Positions 15,271-28,700 are shown, numbered from the stretch's first letter. The stretch: 64,000 bases of DNA from Oxyruncus cristatus (GCA_013399855.1 VXAY01003154.1:1471856-1535855); one strand, 5' to 3'. Numbers and translations: made by a program. Notes: generated from the sequence alone by a model not told the origin.

Positions 15271-15922
15271 CCCCAGAAGACAGTAACACTAACACCACAA
15301 GAAAAAGCAAGATAGAATATAATAACAAGATAAGGTAATAACAAGATATAGCACACAAAAGTTATAAAGCCATCCATAAGGGATGGGGATGATCCAAGAA
15401 ATATAGAATGCTACACAAAGCATAGTACCTATTCACATATATATAATCACGCTCGGAGACTTGAGCAAGACCACAGTGGGATGAAACAAACACTCAAAAC
15501 CACTCAACACCTAAATCCTGCAGGCAGTTTTTCAGCTCTCAGGAGCACCATTCCCATTCCCACCAAGGCATCACACTTGCACACATCCATCTGCAGAGGT
15601 ACACCTGCAGATGCTGGGGTCATGGTTTCGGCCTTGAATTGGACACAGGTCTCATGCTTGACACTGCCAGGGCATAATCCCCTCCTTACTCCACCTCTTG
15701 TCCATTTACTGCTAACATCTCTCCAAGAGCCAGTGGTAGCACAGAAAGTAGATCAATAAACTGGCCTATCTCTGAAAACTCCCCCTAAGAATAAAAACTG
15801 CATCATAGTGGAAAGTTCCAGGAGTTCAAGAGGATCCAGAATCATCTTTAAGAAAAATGTGATAAATCTGTGCCAGAGGGAAGAGTCCATGCAACCACGG
15901 TCTAAAAAGGTAGATGAAAATA

Positions 15923-16190
15923 ATCACAGAATGGCCTGGGTTGCAAGGGACCTTAAAAAGATCATCTCGTTCCAACACCCCTCCCATCGGCTGGGACACC
16001 TTTCACTAGACCAGGTTGCTCAGAGCTCCATCAAATCTGACTTTTTTTCAAATCCCACCACTCTCACAGCAAAGAATTCCTTCCTAATACCTAATTTAAA
16101 CCTACTCTGTCAGTTTAAAGCCATTCCCCCTTATCCTGTCACTACATGCCCTTGTAAACAGTCTCCCTTTCCTCCTCAAATGGGCTGAAA
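15923..16190 (-). mobile_element. CR1 LINE 3'-UTR fragment
   Basis: The plus strand starts ATCACAGAATGGCCTGGGTT and continues with the typical inverted CR1 3' region (GGGACCTTAAAAAGATCAT, then TTCCTTCCTAATACCTAATT). The inverted octamer tail at low coordinates puts the element on the minus strand. It is 5' truncated and non-coding. Confidence 0.92.
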
Positions 16191-19100
16191 CATAACAGCT
16201 CTATATTTATAACAGATTTTTCTTTATTTAAGGTAACCATCACACTTAATGCCTAGTATGTGTTAGGCTTATAATATTATTTATTAAAAGGAACAGCTGC
16301 TACCAGTCTATCTCAGAGTTACACAGTGCAAGACAGGAGATTTGTCTGTAAAGAAAACAGCAGACAACACACAGCAACTCCGTATGTAAGACAGAAACCA
16401 GAATGGTGAAACGCAGCAGTAGAGGTCTGCTGTGTTGCCCGAACCAGGATACCTGTGTGGGAAAGGTAACACCTCCACAGACCACGTCCAACACTACCCA
16501 GCACTCTCAGAAGGGCTTCAGTAAGGCCAAGAGCTGGATCAGTTGAGCTGTGCTCCCTTCACTGCGGAATGCTGAGAATCAAGGGAAGGTGCGCCTGGTC
16601 CTTCTGCAACCTCAGGGAGCAAACCCCAAGCACAGAGCACAGCATGCTGATGACAATGTAAAACACTTCCCCAATCACGTGCTACATGGTTGTCTGTCAG
16701 TTCAACTATGAACCAGAAAAGGCAATAGGACTGCCCTGCATACAGCCATTGCATTCATATATTTTAGAGGACAGAATAAACTGTTGTATTCCTGGCACAA
16801 ATGCCATGCTGGTGGAACCCATCGATTAAGATGAGCCATTCATCTTGTCTATTATATCTGTGAAATTCAAAATTAATCTAGGGGAAAATGCAGCACTGCA
16901 GCTTCATTAAACACTGCAGTACACATCTACCCAAATACGTACTTATGTAGACGATCCTTGTTCATTTTCATCCTTTCTCCTCCCTCAGCCTCAAAGTGGA
17001 AGCACTCTTCTTCCACAAGAAAAGCATGTTATTTCAAAAGGAGTTGGAAAACTGATCATGAAAGCAACAACATACTGAGATTCTGATGTTTTTCATTTCT
17101 TTTTGAGACATGCAAAAAAATTCTTTACAGGGAAAAAATGAGAGGGGACCTTTTTATTATCAACAAAAAAAAGGCACGCATCATCTTGCAACGTATGCTC
17201 CAATTTTTATTAGTCACTTGATTTGAAATACATTTAAAGGGTAGACTACAGTTTGGGTTAAAAATCTCAGCCTTCTTTCTCAGGAAGGTAGGCATACTAA
17301 GGTTTAACTGCAGGATAAATACACCATCAGTAGCAGACTGATGAGATTTTGGCAGTGACAGACAGAGTAAACTAATTCAACTTTTGCTGTGGACCAAATG
17401 CTAAGTAAAACCAAAGTCCTCACTAATCAGTACAGAATGCTAAGGTACTGTTCATCCAAACTTTTCAGCATGACTGTACACATCTCAGAATATACCAATA
17501 CCAATTTCTGTTGAAAATGTCATTTGTTCTTAAGGACGGTCTGTGCTGCCAAAAATCTGTATGTTTTCCATGATGTTTCATTAAACAGATCGTTTTCCTC
17601 AGAGCAAAATGTATGGCTTTTTAGGCTGCTGAATTTAAAGTAATTCAGGTTTTAAATTCATTTTCACCTACAATACCATGGCTATTTGCTTTGAGAAACG
17701 AGAAACAGCACACCATGCAGCCTGGATAAAAACAATTCCTATTAGGATGAAAATGACAAGGTAACATGGAGAGAAACCATTATCACAGCAGCAAGACCAT
17801 TCTCATTGTCTCTCAAATTCTCAGGGGAAAAAAAAGGCCAAACTATTTTTCTCCTTTTAAAATCCTCCTCATCCCTGGCAGTCGAACAAACCCCCTAACA
17901 AATCTTCAGAAGCTCTCAATGTGGAAAAAGACCAGAGAGGGAGGAAACTGCTGCCATCAGTCCTGCCTGGAGTGGGTCCCAGGGGAAGAGGCATAGAAGG
18001 ATTATCAGAGATCGTGGCAGGAGGGAGCCAAGCAAGTAAATAGAGATGGGAGTCATTTGGTGGCCTTTTTGCCCCATATACCAAAGACGGAACAAGTGGA
18101 CTGCTTGCAACTGGGGGTTGTGGGGTGAATCAATGCCAAAGCCTTAGTATGGTCAAACCTCACCTTGTAGTGGCTAAGAAGGGGCTTTTGGGTTTCATCA
18201 GCAACTTATCTAAACTCATGGCATAAACACAGGAGGTTTGAGAAAATGACACGATGATAATTATTGGAAGTATTATGATTAGAGGTTAGAAATGTCAACA
18301 CAGTTCTGTCATAATGAATTACCAGTTATAATGAATTACCTGTTACCTGAATGTACCTTATTTTCTTCTCCATGTAACACACAGATATAGTTATGAACAC
18401 AGTCACATGCATTTATAATTTTGTTATTTCTGTGGAAGACTTTTGGAAGAAACACACACTGAGCGCAAGATGCTCACGTATCTCAATGGTCTTTAAAGAG
18501 AGAGCGGACACATGTCATGACTTTACAAAAGAAATCAAGCAGTCATGATGTGGTTTCAGAGCTGCCAGGTGTAAAACCTGCCAAAGCCAACATACACTTT
18601 GCATCTGAAAGTTATTCTAAGCATCTAAGCTGAAGTTTGCACAGTGAGCCAGGGGCTGATTACAAAGTGCACTAGATCTCTGGGCTCCCAGGTTTACTCC
18701 ATCTTCACAATATCCACGCCCAGACTAGTTTTACTGTAGTTCTGGTTTGGTGCTGGGAGAGAAGAAGAGCCAACAAACAGTTATATGCATACTTAAAATA
18801 GAAATGAGTATCTCCAAATTAAACTAAGAGGGGAAAAAACATGCATTAGACAAAACTAACTTTTTGCCAGCTGTGAGTGTTATTTTTACAATCCATTTTG
18901 GACAGTGAGTTCAGCACAGATGGCAAAATAATTTCAGTCCTTCAAGGAACTCATATAATGTATTCTAATTACTAGACATAAAACTCCGCATATCGTAGCT
19001 GCTCATAATTGCTAATATAATAAAAGATACACCAGAATCTTCCATCTGGACACCCTTTAAACAGGGAATGGAGCACACCTAAATTAACTTTCTACTCTGC

Positions 19101-21892
19101 ATATTTGTGTAACTCTGAAAACACACATGGCCAAAAGGCAGGCTCCAGGTCAGTTTTATAAATCCATTTTAGGAAGACAGGAGCTGAATGGCCTCCAATA
19201 AGCATCTTCCTTTGACAGTAACATGCTGCCCCAGGGCTTCACCATATGTGGGGAGGGCACCCAGCTCCTTCCAGAAAACAACACAAGACAAAGTCCAGGA
19301 GCAGCGGTCCCCACCTGCTCTAGGACATCAGCTAACCACCCACCAGGGGCTGCTGGAAGCAGCTTTCCCCAGGAACTAGTTATCCAGTAATTGTGTCTGA
19401 CAGGGTGTCCCCAACATCCCTCCAGAACAGGTGGCACTCCAGTGTCAGCAGCAGGACTCGACTGACCGATGGCTTGATGTGAAGTGTCAGATACAACACT
19501 CACAACACCTTAAGGACTCTGGCATGCACACAGGTGTAAAACCACCCCATTTACATCCATGCCACGTTGTTCTGGCACCTGCAGCACTTGCACCTGACGG
19601 CTGTTAGCAGCTCAGGCCCGTGTGGTTTTCCTTCACAGTAACAGGTACAACTAATCCAGAGGCATGCTAGCTAGCCTGACATTAAAAGAAACCACTACTA
19701 AGTTGCAGTTCTCTAACCAGCATCTCATTCCACCCAAGAAAGCTCTATTTTGTGGTATTTAAAAGACAAGAAAAGCCACCAGCTAACATTGAACACGAGA
19801 GGAACGTGAAGATATGAAGCCACAGGGTATGGATGTACTGTGCTTCCAGAACCATTTCCTGCCAGTTCAGGATCAGAGTTTAACTGAAGTCAGGGAAGCT
19901 GGAAGGCAGCATTCGAGTATCTTCCATTTCCTTTCAAATAATCAATCTACAGTCTGAGCTTTTTCATCTTTAAACTGTGTGATGTGTTGTCCAAATATAA
20001 ATTCAGATAAGTTCCTGTGCTGCACCGAGCTCCCACTCAAAAGAAGCAAAGCAACAACGAGTGACATAAATCTCTAAAACATGTAGGTGGTTCTGCTTAT
20101 TGCCCATTCCTCCCTTTCTGCCCTGCAATGCTCCTCTACTGCTACTTCCTGCATCAAGACTCCAGAATCCACCTACACTGACAGTGGACGGGGAAGAGGC
20201 AAAGACTACAATCTCAAGGGAAACATAAAAGGCTGGCAGTAAATCTTCTCTGCAAGAGAAATACAAGTCCTCTGAACTCCATGCACCTTCCAGCCCTGTG
20301 CTCTGACCACCACTCAGGCATCTGGCCTTGTACTGGCATGAAAATCTCTTCTAAAACAGCTAACAAGGAGGTAGAAGAATGCATCTATTTGTAAATTCTC
20401 ATGAAATGGGAGGTGATAGGGTGGGGTTTTTTTAAATACCTTCAAAGAAGAAAACAAAGCCAGAGAATACATGAAATATCAGTTTTGACTGACAGTGAAA
20501 TTTCACAATAAAAATATGCTAATTTCTTATTATTTTAGAGCCAAGGAGCCACAGAGCAAAAACTACTGTGGTTGCACATTGCATTTCCACCCAATTGGCT
20601 CTTTTTGGCATGCCCCTTCTGGTCATTCCCTGCTGGAGGAAGAACTGAGTGCATGAGCTAATGATACAGGATTTTACCACAGGAGAGCATCTCCCCTTGT
20701 AACAGTCATTATTACAATGCCTGGTACAGAACTACACAAGGGATCTGCAAAAAAAGCCAGGATGGACAAATTTCTCATTAGAGGTACAGGGGGAAAAAAC
20801 CCAAACCTTCCCTTGCCTACTATCATTTCAGGGCTCTGTTTGGAGCTGGGTTTAAAAAAAAAAAAAAAACAACAACCAGCATCTCCGCAGAGCAGTACTA
20901 ACAGCTGCTGCTACAGCAAGACAGAAGTACCAAAGGAGCTGCCACAGTGCCACGGAATGTGAAGAGAGGTGCAGAAAGACTATCTGTCTGAGTGATTAGC
21001 AGAGCATTTACACTCAGCCTATACCAAGAAAAAAAACCCCTACAAGCAGCACGGTGAAAAAAGCAGCATGAAGAGGAGAGAAAAGAAAGGAAGGAAAAGA
21101 TCTTATTTGGCAAAAGCAACTAAAAAGGAGATTTTTACCTGCAAACTACTTCAACACAAGAGGTGTCACATCTCAGCCTTGCTGCCTAATGCTTCCTGCT
21201 AATGGGAAAATGCAAATTTGTCCCATTCCCTGATAGCAAGCACTGTCTTGCAACCAAAGTGAACAAGCAGAAGGCAAGGGAAAAATCACTCACTGTTAGC
21301 CCCAGGACACTAAGCCCCACAATATCTGGAATACGAAGCACAACAACAAGGGGTTCCCCAAAACTAAAAAGCCAGTTTGAGTTGCATCTACTAGCAATTC
21401 TCTACAAATTTATTTCTTTGGTAGAAGTAGATACTCTCATCCAACTCTTCAATTTCTCTTGTTGGGTCATGGACAAGTTTATCAATAGCAAAGCAGCAGT
21501 GCCCTTTCCTGGCCAGCACCACAGCAGAATTGCTCACTTCAAGTTAATAAAAGCACACTGCTTAAACATGCATAAGTAATTAACACAGTTTAATTACAAT
21601 CTGTAAGAATGCCCACCCCATTTTTAGGGAATAGACCTGCCAGCACTTTGCCCTATGACAGGGCAGAACCCCCTAAGCCATGCTTTTAACTGGAGCTAGA
21701 GACACTCTAAAATCATGACATGAACGTCTAAGCTAATAAAACTGTCAAGCACACAAATTAGGGCTTATCACCACACTGGAGTTTAAATATTTAAAAACTC
21801 CAGCAACAGACCATCTCTCCTCAGTTTCAGCCAGGAGACAATTTCATATTTGCAAAAAAAAAAACCCAAACCCTCAGGTTAAAAAAACCCTA
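16191..21892. other. Intronic DNA without recognisable genes
   Basis: Contains a 17-bp tandem duplication at 18311-18344 and an A-run near 20851. Frames of 115 codons (19156-19503, minus) and 125 codons (21202-21579, plus) show no domain I recognise. Confidence 0.55.
18311..18344. repeat. 17-bp tandem duplication
   Basis: ATAATGAATTACCAGTT is followed directly by ATAATGAATTACCTGTT, with one mismatch, which suggests a fairly recent local slippage event. Confidence 0.9.
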
Positions 21893-22130
21893 TCACAGTC
21901 CCTCAGACCTTTCTCTGCTCCAACCAGGGCTCACATCTAAGCCAGACTAAGTTGCTGAGGCCCTTGCCCAGTTCAGCTCTCCCAGTCTCCAAGGACAGGG
22001 ACTCCATAGCCTAAGTGCCAGTGCCAGTGCCAGTGCCATTGCATGGCCACTCTTCTTGGCAAAGAACTTTTTCCTTATGGAGTCAAAATTTTTCTTATTG
22101 TTCCTTTTGTCTTTTAACAATCTATGTCTA
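21893..22130 (-). mobile_element. Degenerate CR1 LINE 3'-region fragment
   Basis: The order of motifs matches an inverted CR1 3' region: CCAGGGCTCACATCTAAGCC, TCTCCAAGGACAGGGACTCC, a CCAGTGCC core, then AAAGAACTTTTTCCTTATGG. It is diverged and lacks the octamer tail, so it is probably an older copy. A hexamer expansion lies inside it. Confidence 0.7.
22014..22037. repeat. Hexanucleotide repeat (AGTGCC)4
   Basis: Four perfect copies of AGTGCC lie at the position where CR1 normally has a single CCAGTGCC. Confidence 0.93.
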
Positions 22131-23646
22131 CTACCTTCTGACTGCTTTTACTTTCCCCTTCACTTTATTTTTGAGACAGTTTTTTTTTTTTCAAAATGCC
22201 ACTGGAAATTTCAAAGTCACCCAACATTCAACTGAGAGTTACAGCTCCAAGATCTTGTTCTGGAATCCTTCCCTGTCTGCAGCATTTGTGGTTGAATCCC
22301 CAACCTACTGAGCTATTCATTGCCTTAACCCCCCCCCAAACCTTTTAATCTTACTTCTGTAAATTCACATATTTATTTCTGTAACTTTAGACAGACTTAC
22401 TATTTCATTGACTTTTATTCGCTGATGCTCTACTTCCATTTTGTTATCCCTCTCCTCACCCTCAATAACTTCATTATGCATAAATCAACCTGATTTAGAT
22501 AAATCATTGGAGACAAAAGAAAACCAGAAGAAATCTTTGAAACTGTAATAGTAGGTTAGGTTTGGTAATTCTGTCGGTGGTAAACAAAAACATGCATTTT
22601 ACAAAGCTTTATAAAGAATCAAAGCTACTGAATCAATTTCAATTCCCATTAGAATATCATCCTTAAAATTAATATAAGCCATAAAGATCATAAAGAATAT
22701 AGACCAAATGCAATAAAAACTGAACAAAACACTGCAAGAAACAGAACGAACAATCAGTGGGTGAAAGGACAGGACTGAAGATACTAATAGAGCCAAGATC
22801 TGAACAGTGAATTCTCTTGCTTTCTAAAGAAGCATTTGCACAGGAACTGGTTCGACATTTAAGAAGCAAGACAGCTACTGCTGTGGCAATATGCAATAGG
22901 CCCTGTTTCAAAAACAACAAAAGACAGAGATGGTATAGGAAGACGTGAGGACTAAGGCAACTCAAACCGTGCCCTTTTGTTTCATGGCATGAAATACGCA
23001 TTTTCTTTTCAAATTGTCACACACTGGTACGAGGTTATCCCGCTATCACAGTACGGAGACAAAACAAAATCAGATCCACAAGCTCTTCTTAGAACATAAG
23101 CAAGTGGGTAATAAGTTTCTGCTCTCAAATATGAAATCAGTCATTGTGACTTCATCTGTAGGACAAGCTTTTTCTATTAAGAAACCCTGAATGGTTCAGT
23201 GTGCAGCAGAGGCCAATAACTCTGGACTGCCCCAGTGCATTTCAGTGTCATGGTAGGATGACAGAAGACATGTTACAGCTGACTCTTTCAAGATCAGCCC
23301 AGAAAGAACAAGGGCATTTTCAATAATAAACTGTCACCTCAGCTTTATTCAAAATACTTTGTAAGAAAGAAGCCCACAGTGCACAGACTATACAAAAATT
23401 ATCCCCCAAGGGCAGAAGAAAGAGAGACAAAATTGTCCAGTGACAGTCCCAGTGACTCCCACAGCAACCAATTTTTGAAGTTGTTTTAACAGGCGCTGGA
23501 GAGAACCTCTTTTGACAGGACAAAGAGGCAAGGGAACAGAAGAGGTAAAAAAAAGAAAGGGAAGCTCCCTACAGACTGAGCTCCCCAGCACATGCTGCGC
23601 TTAGGTTTTCAGAAGAAAAACCACTGCAGTGTTTCCCAAGGATGGC
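22131..23646. other. Intron 2 sequence next to exon 2, no gene seen
   Basis: AT-rich. A CCCCCCC run lies near 22331. No conserved coding signature is visible apart from the adjacent exon. Confidence 0.55.
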
Positions 23647-23652
23647 ACTTAC
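23647..23652 (-). other. APP: 5' splice donor of APP intron 2
   Basis: Minus-strand GAA is followed by GTAAGT, a near-perfect U1 match. It fixes the 3' end of exon 2 at codon Glu75 with phase 0. Confidence 0.93.
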
Positions 23653-23820
23653 TTCCTGGCAGTACTGGAGAATCCCTTCTTTCGTCCCAATGCAGGTCTT
23701 GGTGCCAGAGGGGTCCGATTCCCACTTGCCGTTCTGCACATTCATGTGCATGTTGAGTTTGCCACAGAACATGGCAATCTGTGGCTCTGCCAGCAACCCG
23801 GCATTTCCATCAGCAGGCAC
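23653..23820 (-). CDS. APP: APP exon 2 (amyloid precursor protein, growth-factor-like domain, residues 20-75)
   Basis: APP is a type I membrane protein; this exon encodes the start of its extracellular E1 region, the growth-factor-like domain that binds heparin and takes part in dimerisation. Read on the minus strand from 23820, the 56 codons begin [14 protein letters not shown] and end GILQYCQE. Cysteines fall at positions 38, 62 and 73 of human numbering, the known disulfide residues. The segment [10 protein letters not shown] points to APP rather than the paralogues APLP1 or APLP2. Length (168 nt) and phase (0/0) equal human exon 2 as I recall it. The acceptor (CCTTCCAG, then G at 23820) and donor (GAA, then GTAAGT at 23652-23647) are consensus. 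From memory of the human protein, the differences are Ala22 for Thr, Lys40 for Arg, Glu53 for Asp and Gly64 for Asp, all mild. The first codon is GTG (Val20), not a start: the signal peptide lies in exon 1, outside the window. No frameshift or stop interrupts it. Confidence 0.97.
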
Positions 23821-23850
23821 CTGGAAGGAGAAGGAAAAAAAAGTTTTAAC
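23821..23850 (-). other. APP: 3' splice acceptor and polypyrimidine tract of APP intron 1
   Basis: On the minus strand, a T-run followed by CCTTCTCCTTCCAG lies immediately before exon 2. It is a strong pyrimidine tract with a CAG acceptor. A candidate branch region (GGTTAAAAC) lies just upstream but cannot be assigned by eye. Confidence 0.9.
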
Positions 23851-25642
23851 CTCACATCTGTCATTTCATTCCACCCAAAGCAGGAGGAGCTCAAGCAAGA
23901 CTGAAACAAACTCTAGACTCAACCACACACGGCAGGAAAGGCTGAAATTTTTGACTCAGGCAGACTTGAGAAATATAAGGCGGGGTCTTCATAGAAATCC
24001 AAACTACAATAGTTGTAACACAGATTTTAAAGCCCTAATCAAGCTATTTTGTGGCCCAAAATTGTCTTCTTACCCACTTGGGCTAAACACAGAATAATGA
24101 ACACAGCTGGAGCACAATTACAGAAGTTTAATTTTTAAAACATACCTGGTGTACTGAGGGGGAAAGGGTCCACTAACAACTAAACTAAAAAAGTAACAAG
24201 TTTTTCCCAGGAGTTTCACAAAAACTCCACAGTGTACCTTCTTTTTAAGCCCCTCTGTAGTTCATCTATGTGTTGAGCAAACAGGTAAGAGACAAGCCAA
24301 CAGCTCTCCACTGCCCCTCATGCTCCAAAGGCGGGTCCATTGCATTCAAGGTACAGCAGAGGATGTATTTAGGCTTAAATATATATTTTTTAACCTTTAA
24401 TCCTTCAGCTAGAAGGCTTTTTAAGAGGAAAACTAAAAACATTTTAATATTTCATGATCAACTAAAGAAACAGAATGACAGTATTACAGGAAGTATGCCA
24501 ACCCCCTGCATTAGTTCCCCTAATCTTTGTTTAAAGAAACGGAAAAAAGACTTAATGAATTTTATATGCCTACAGTAGCAATGAAAAAAAAAAAAATCAG
24601 CACAGTAAGAAACACTGCCGAAGTGAACATCTAACTACCCACTGGATTAGCATTGCAAATGAAAACACCACAATTAAAACAAGTATTTTATTAATTTTGG
24701 ATGTTTTTTAGAGAAAGGAGACTACACTTATTTTCCTGCCTTCTTTAAGATGCTAATATGTTAGCACAATTTGGTTTTAAAGACCAAAAAAGCAGGAACA
24801 CCTCAACTGACTGAGACTTCACTTTACTACCTCAATTTCTCTTCTCCTGTGAAACTAGTAAGCTCTGTACAATTTCCCAGCCAACCATCACTGTCCTTCC
24901 ACTGGGTAACTGGAGAATTTTCCAGTAACCATGATGACACCTTGTCTGGCTTGCCTTGATCAGCAAAACTATCACATGCTTACTCGTTCTAATGTCTTCA
25001 GAAACTCTGGAGAGCAACACAAACGTGACACACCTATAATAATCTGCAAAAAAAAAAAAAATCCTCCAAATTAATGATTTATTTTTCTTTATAGATGCAA
25101 CATAACCCTATCCAAATTTCAATAAAGCCAGAAATGAGTCATTCCACAGGTGATGTGTGAATGTGAACTCTATTCCTAGTCAGCTCCTCCAGCTGAGATC
25201 TCTATTAAGTTAATAAAGCACACAGCAGTCACACTGCGGCAGATTCTAAAATTTTTTTCACTCTAAATCACAAGTAGTAAATTTACTGAGAACTTGCCTT
25301 GTGCAGGGAGTTTTTTGATATTTTTTTTTCCTAGTTGGAAAGGCAGATAGAGTTGGGGAGGAGGAAGTGCTATCAATTTAACTCTAACAAACACAACAAC
25401 CTGTGACTGTCTACTTAAAATCTCATTCCCTTCAGAAAAGCCATGACATCTCCCAGCTTAATGAAATTACCAGAGCAAGTCACAATCACATTTAGCCTTC
25501 TATATTTTGAGTTGACAGGGCCATACTAATGACCTGCTCAGCGCAGCACTTCATCTTATTGATTAGGACAGCTAAATGTTTCTAATCATAAAGAAATATG
25601 GGAGCAATTAACAGACACTGTAGACCAAACTAAAGCATTCAG
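23821..25642. other. Intron 1 sequence upstream of exon 2, no gene seen
   Basis: An open frame of 151 codons on the plus strand (23642-24097) runs through the reverse complement of APP exon 2 and is only its shadow. A-runs lie near 24583 and 25049. I recognise nothing else. Confidence 0.6.
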
Positions 25643-25735
25643 ATCATAGAATCAAAGAATCATTTAGGTTGAGTAAGATTTTAAGATTACTGAGTCCAAC
25701 TGTAAACCCAATACTGTCAAATTAAACCAAAATAA
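25643..25735 (-). mobile_element. Short CR1 3'-end fragment
   Basis: Plus-strand ATCATAGAATCAAAGAATCA then TTTAGGTTGAGTAAGATTTT and GAGTCCAACTGTAAACCCA match the inverted CR1 terminal octamers and adjacent 3' end. Strongly 5' truncated. Confidence 0.88.
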
Positions 25736-28700
25736 GCCCCAAAAATAAAAGATAAAATTTAGCTGAGATAACAACTAATTTCAAGAGACACATGCTCCTC
25801 AGAATGTAAAACCTAATGAATTATTACTGATTTTAAGAGACATCCAACAGCAGTTTGATCACAAAGGGGACTGAACAACAGTATTTGGGGGGGAGGGCTG
25901 CGGAAATGTAGCACTTCTTTTAAAACACACTTATAAACATGAAAAACAACTCAAAAAAGGCAGTAGACTGAATTGTTAGTAAAACCAGATGTCATGATAA
26001 GCGATTTGTCCCATACATGTTGTCATAATATTTTAAACACATCAAATGAATGGTTACATCAAAGGTATATCCAGCTAAAACATGTAAGCTGGTGACAAAT
26101 TTTATGTATCACTCAAATTTTCTTCACAGCCAGTGGTTTAATTAATTTACGTTCATTCCCTGACAAGAAAAAGTATCTGCATCACAATGCGATTAAATAT
26201 AATCTAGAGCACCCATCTACACAGATAAGCAGCTTCTATACAGCAACGCTGAACAAAATAGAGCCACAGTCCGGTTTGTTACAATAATGCCTACAGTGGC
26301 AAATCCCTCCTTGACTAATCCTAAAGCTCTCAGGCAGATTAGTCTCCCGAAGAATAACTCATGCGACACAAATTCCATTAACAGCAACTATTTACTTTAT
26401 TAGTATTCTCCGAAAGTAAAAACTCAAAATATATTAACGGAACTGTAATCACATATTATTTTATCTATTTTGCATATGACCTCGAAGAAGTAGCATGTGT
26501 TTTTTTTCCTGCCCCTTGGCAAATCATTAAGTAACAGACCAATTAGCACAGCATCTCGAGGTAACTCCAAATGATATGCTCGGGTTTTCTCAGGATATCC
26601 AGTTTTCAAAGACCAGGTAAGAACACTACTCATCGCTTCCACAAGACATCCAGATCAAAGATCAATTTTTAGAATGGGAGCTACCTAAATGTGAAAAATG
26701 GCAACTACAGGATTCTGAAAAGAAATTAATCTCAATTGGTTGTACACTACTTACAGCTCTGTGTAAATTCATTATTCGAACATGTCACAAGACATCCAAG
26801 CACCAGCCTGACATCTTTTCATACAGAAAACAAAATTATGAACTTTCAGAAGTGTAGTAAGGATACAAGTTCTGAAAGAAAGGTTCCATGGCTGTGGTAA
26901 AGCTCAATGGTGACACATCAGGGTTTCCCTTAAAGAATTCCAGCATTTCAGAGGCTGTCTTCCAACCTCAAGACTCATTTCACATCCAATCATGATGTTT
27001 CCTTCTTCTGAGCAGCTATAAGCTGAAATGCTTAAAATATTATTTTGTAGGAAAGAAATTTAAAACACCTTTCAAGGACAGGTTTTCAGTGTCTTGCATA
27101 CTCTTAAAGAAAAAGCAGGTGGGGATACAAAAAGAAAAAATCCAATCAACACTAGACTGGAATCAGACGACAACTCCGTAAGACAAAGAAAGCCCACTGG
27201 GTATATAACTGATTTGGATATTGAAAAAAGAGGGACATAATCCAGCAGTTTTCCCTTCAGATTGGTCAAATTAGGTCAATCCTGGTAAAGCTACCTAAAT
27301 GACACTGTTTAATTACTGGAGCCTATCTTTGAAAACAGGTGGTTTTATTTTGAGAGGAAAACAGTCATTACAAGTATTCATTTGAAGTCAGAATGTTGAC
27401 TTACATACAATACAGAAAAAAAAATAAGAAAACATGCCAGTATTAAAAGACTAAGATGAAGGAAATCTGTTTCCTTCCCATGTCAAGATGTAGTACAGAG
27501 ATTCCTCTGCTTTCAGGTCTTCCAGGGCTGGCAATTTAGCATATTTACTTGAGGAGAGATTCAAAGGGTCTTCAGTGCATCACTGCACTCCACGTCCACA
27601 GGGCATGATGGATGCTATTTATACCATTTCTGAGACATTCATAAAGGATTTTGGTAGAGTACAGAGGACTGAAAGAAGTTTATCTTGGAACAAAATTAAA
27701 ATAAGGAATACCTTACATTCACAAAAAAGTGTGTGGAATTTTAGCTCACTAACATTCCATCTTAACATCAAAAGGCCTTTTCCTATTAAACACCATCATT
27801 TTAGGACAAAGCAGAGCCCTCTCCCCATCCACTCTCTCTAACATTGCTTTGTGCAGTTACAAAAGCAATTAGTGTATTTGCTAATAGCTCTCCATAATCC
27901 CTATTTCGCCAACAAGTGTTGCCTTTTTTTCACAACTCAGGTTATACTCAGAAAACAAAGGCTGCAAGGTTTTACCCTCGAGAGGTTTTCCATCAAGGAA
28001 CCAAAGTAACTCAGCTCCGCTATTAACTTATAATTAAGGACTACAACATATTATGGAAATAAGCATCAGACCTTGCATGTGCTGTTATTAAACACTGAAA
28101 CATCAAAAACCATTCCCCAAAAGTCCTTAAAACAGCTCTTAATGATTCAGGTTGCTTTATTCTGGAAACACTAACCTGAAGCCCTTTTCATAAGCCTTCA
28201 AAGTGTATTTAATTTGTATTAATTGCTTCATCTGCAATTACTTCTGAGGAGAGGACATTCAATAACAACCTCCATATCTACAACTTGCTCCAGAAAACAA
28301 ACATTCTCCTTGTTTTAGATTATTAAAATAATCCCTCTCTGCTTTCCAGTTTTAATGCTAATACCAAATCCAGACCTTCCACCAGGAAGTCAGAGACTAC
28401 AATTTAAAGGTTTAACAACATCTGCTGGCAGTGAAAGTCAAAAGGGGGTTCAAATAATGTGAAGGATTAAGCATATCCAAGTAACACATCACCCTTCCAA
28501 TCCAAGGCTGTGCTTCCTCCAAACTTTTATACCATATTTGGGTTGAAATTTGAGGTTTCTCGTTAACTAAGGCAGTACCAATATGCATGCAGAGCAGTTT
28601 GCTTCCTCTATGACTATCAAAGGAATAAAAGAAATTCTGTCTTTGAAGTGGGGGCACTCAGAACTATTTTTTCCTATAAAGAACACAGTAAAAATTAAAT

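Larger units (their letters stand above)
11076..15922. other. Intronic DNA without recognisable genes
   Basis: A 131-codon plus-strand frame at 12703-13098 is basic and has no recognised domain. A short alternating TA run lies at 14517-14540 and A-tracts lie at 15201-15270. No exon signature is seen. Confidence 0.55.
1..23652 (-). other. APP: APP intron 2, 5' portion
   Basis: Everything below the exon 2 donor is intronic by inference from the gene structure. I looked for exon 3 on the minus strand (the VYPELQ...NWCKRGRKQCK region) and did not see it, so the intron continues past coordinate 1. It is AT-rich and contains CR1 pieces at 11024, 15923 and 21893 plus simple repeats. Confidence 0.85.

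Noticed and set aside
23642..24097. 151-codon plus-strand frame over the APP exon
   Set aside because: It is the antisense shadow of APP exon 2 and adjacent intron.
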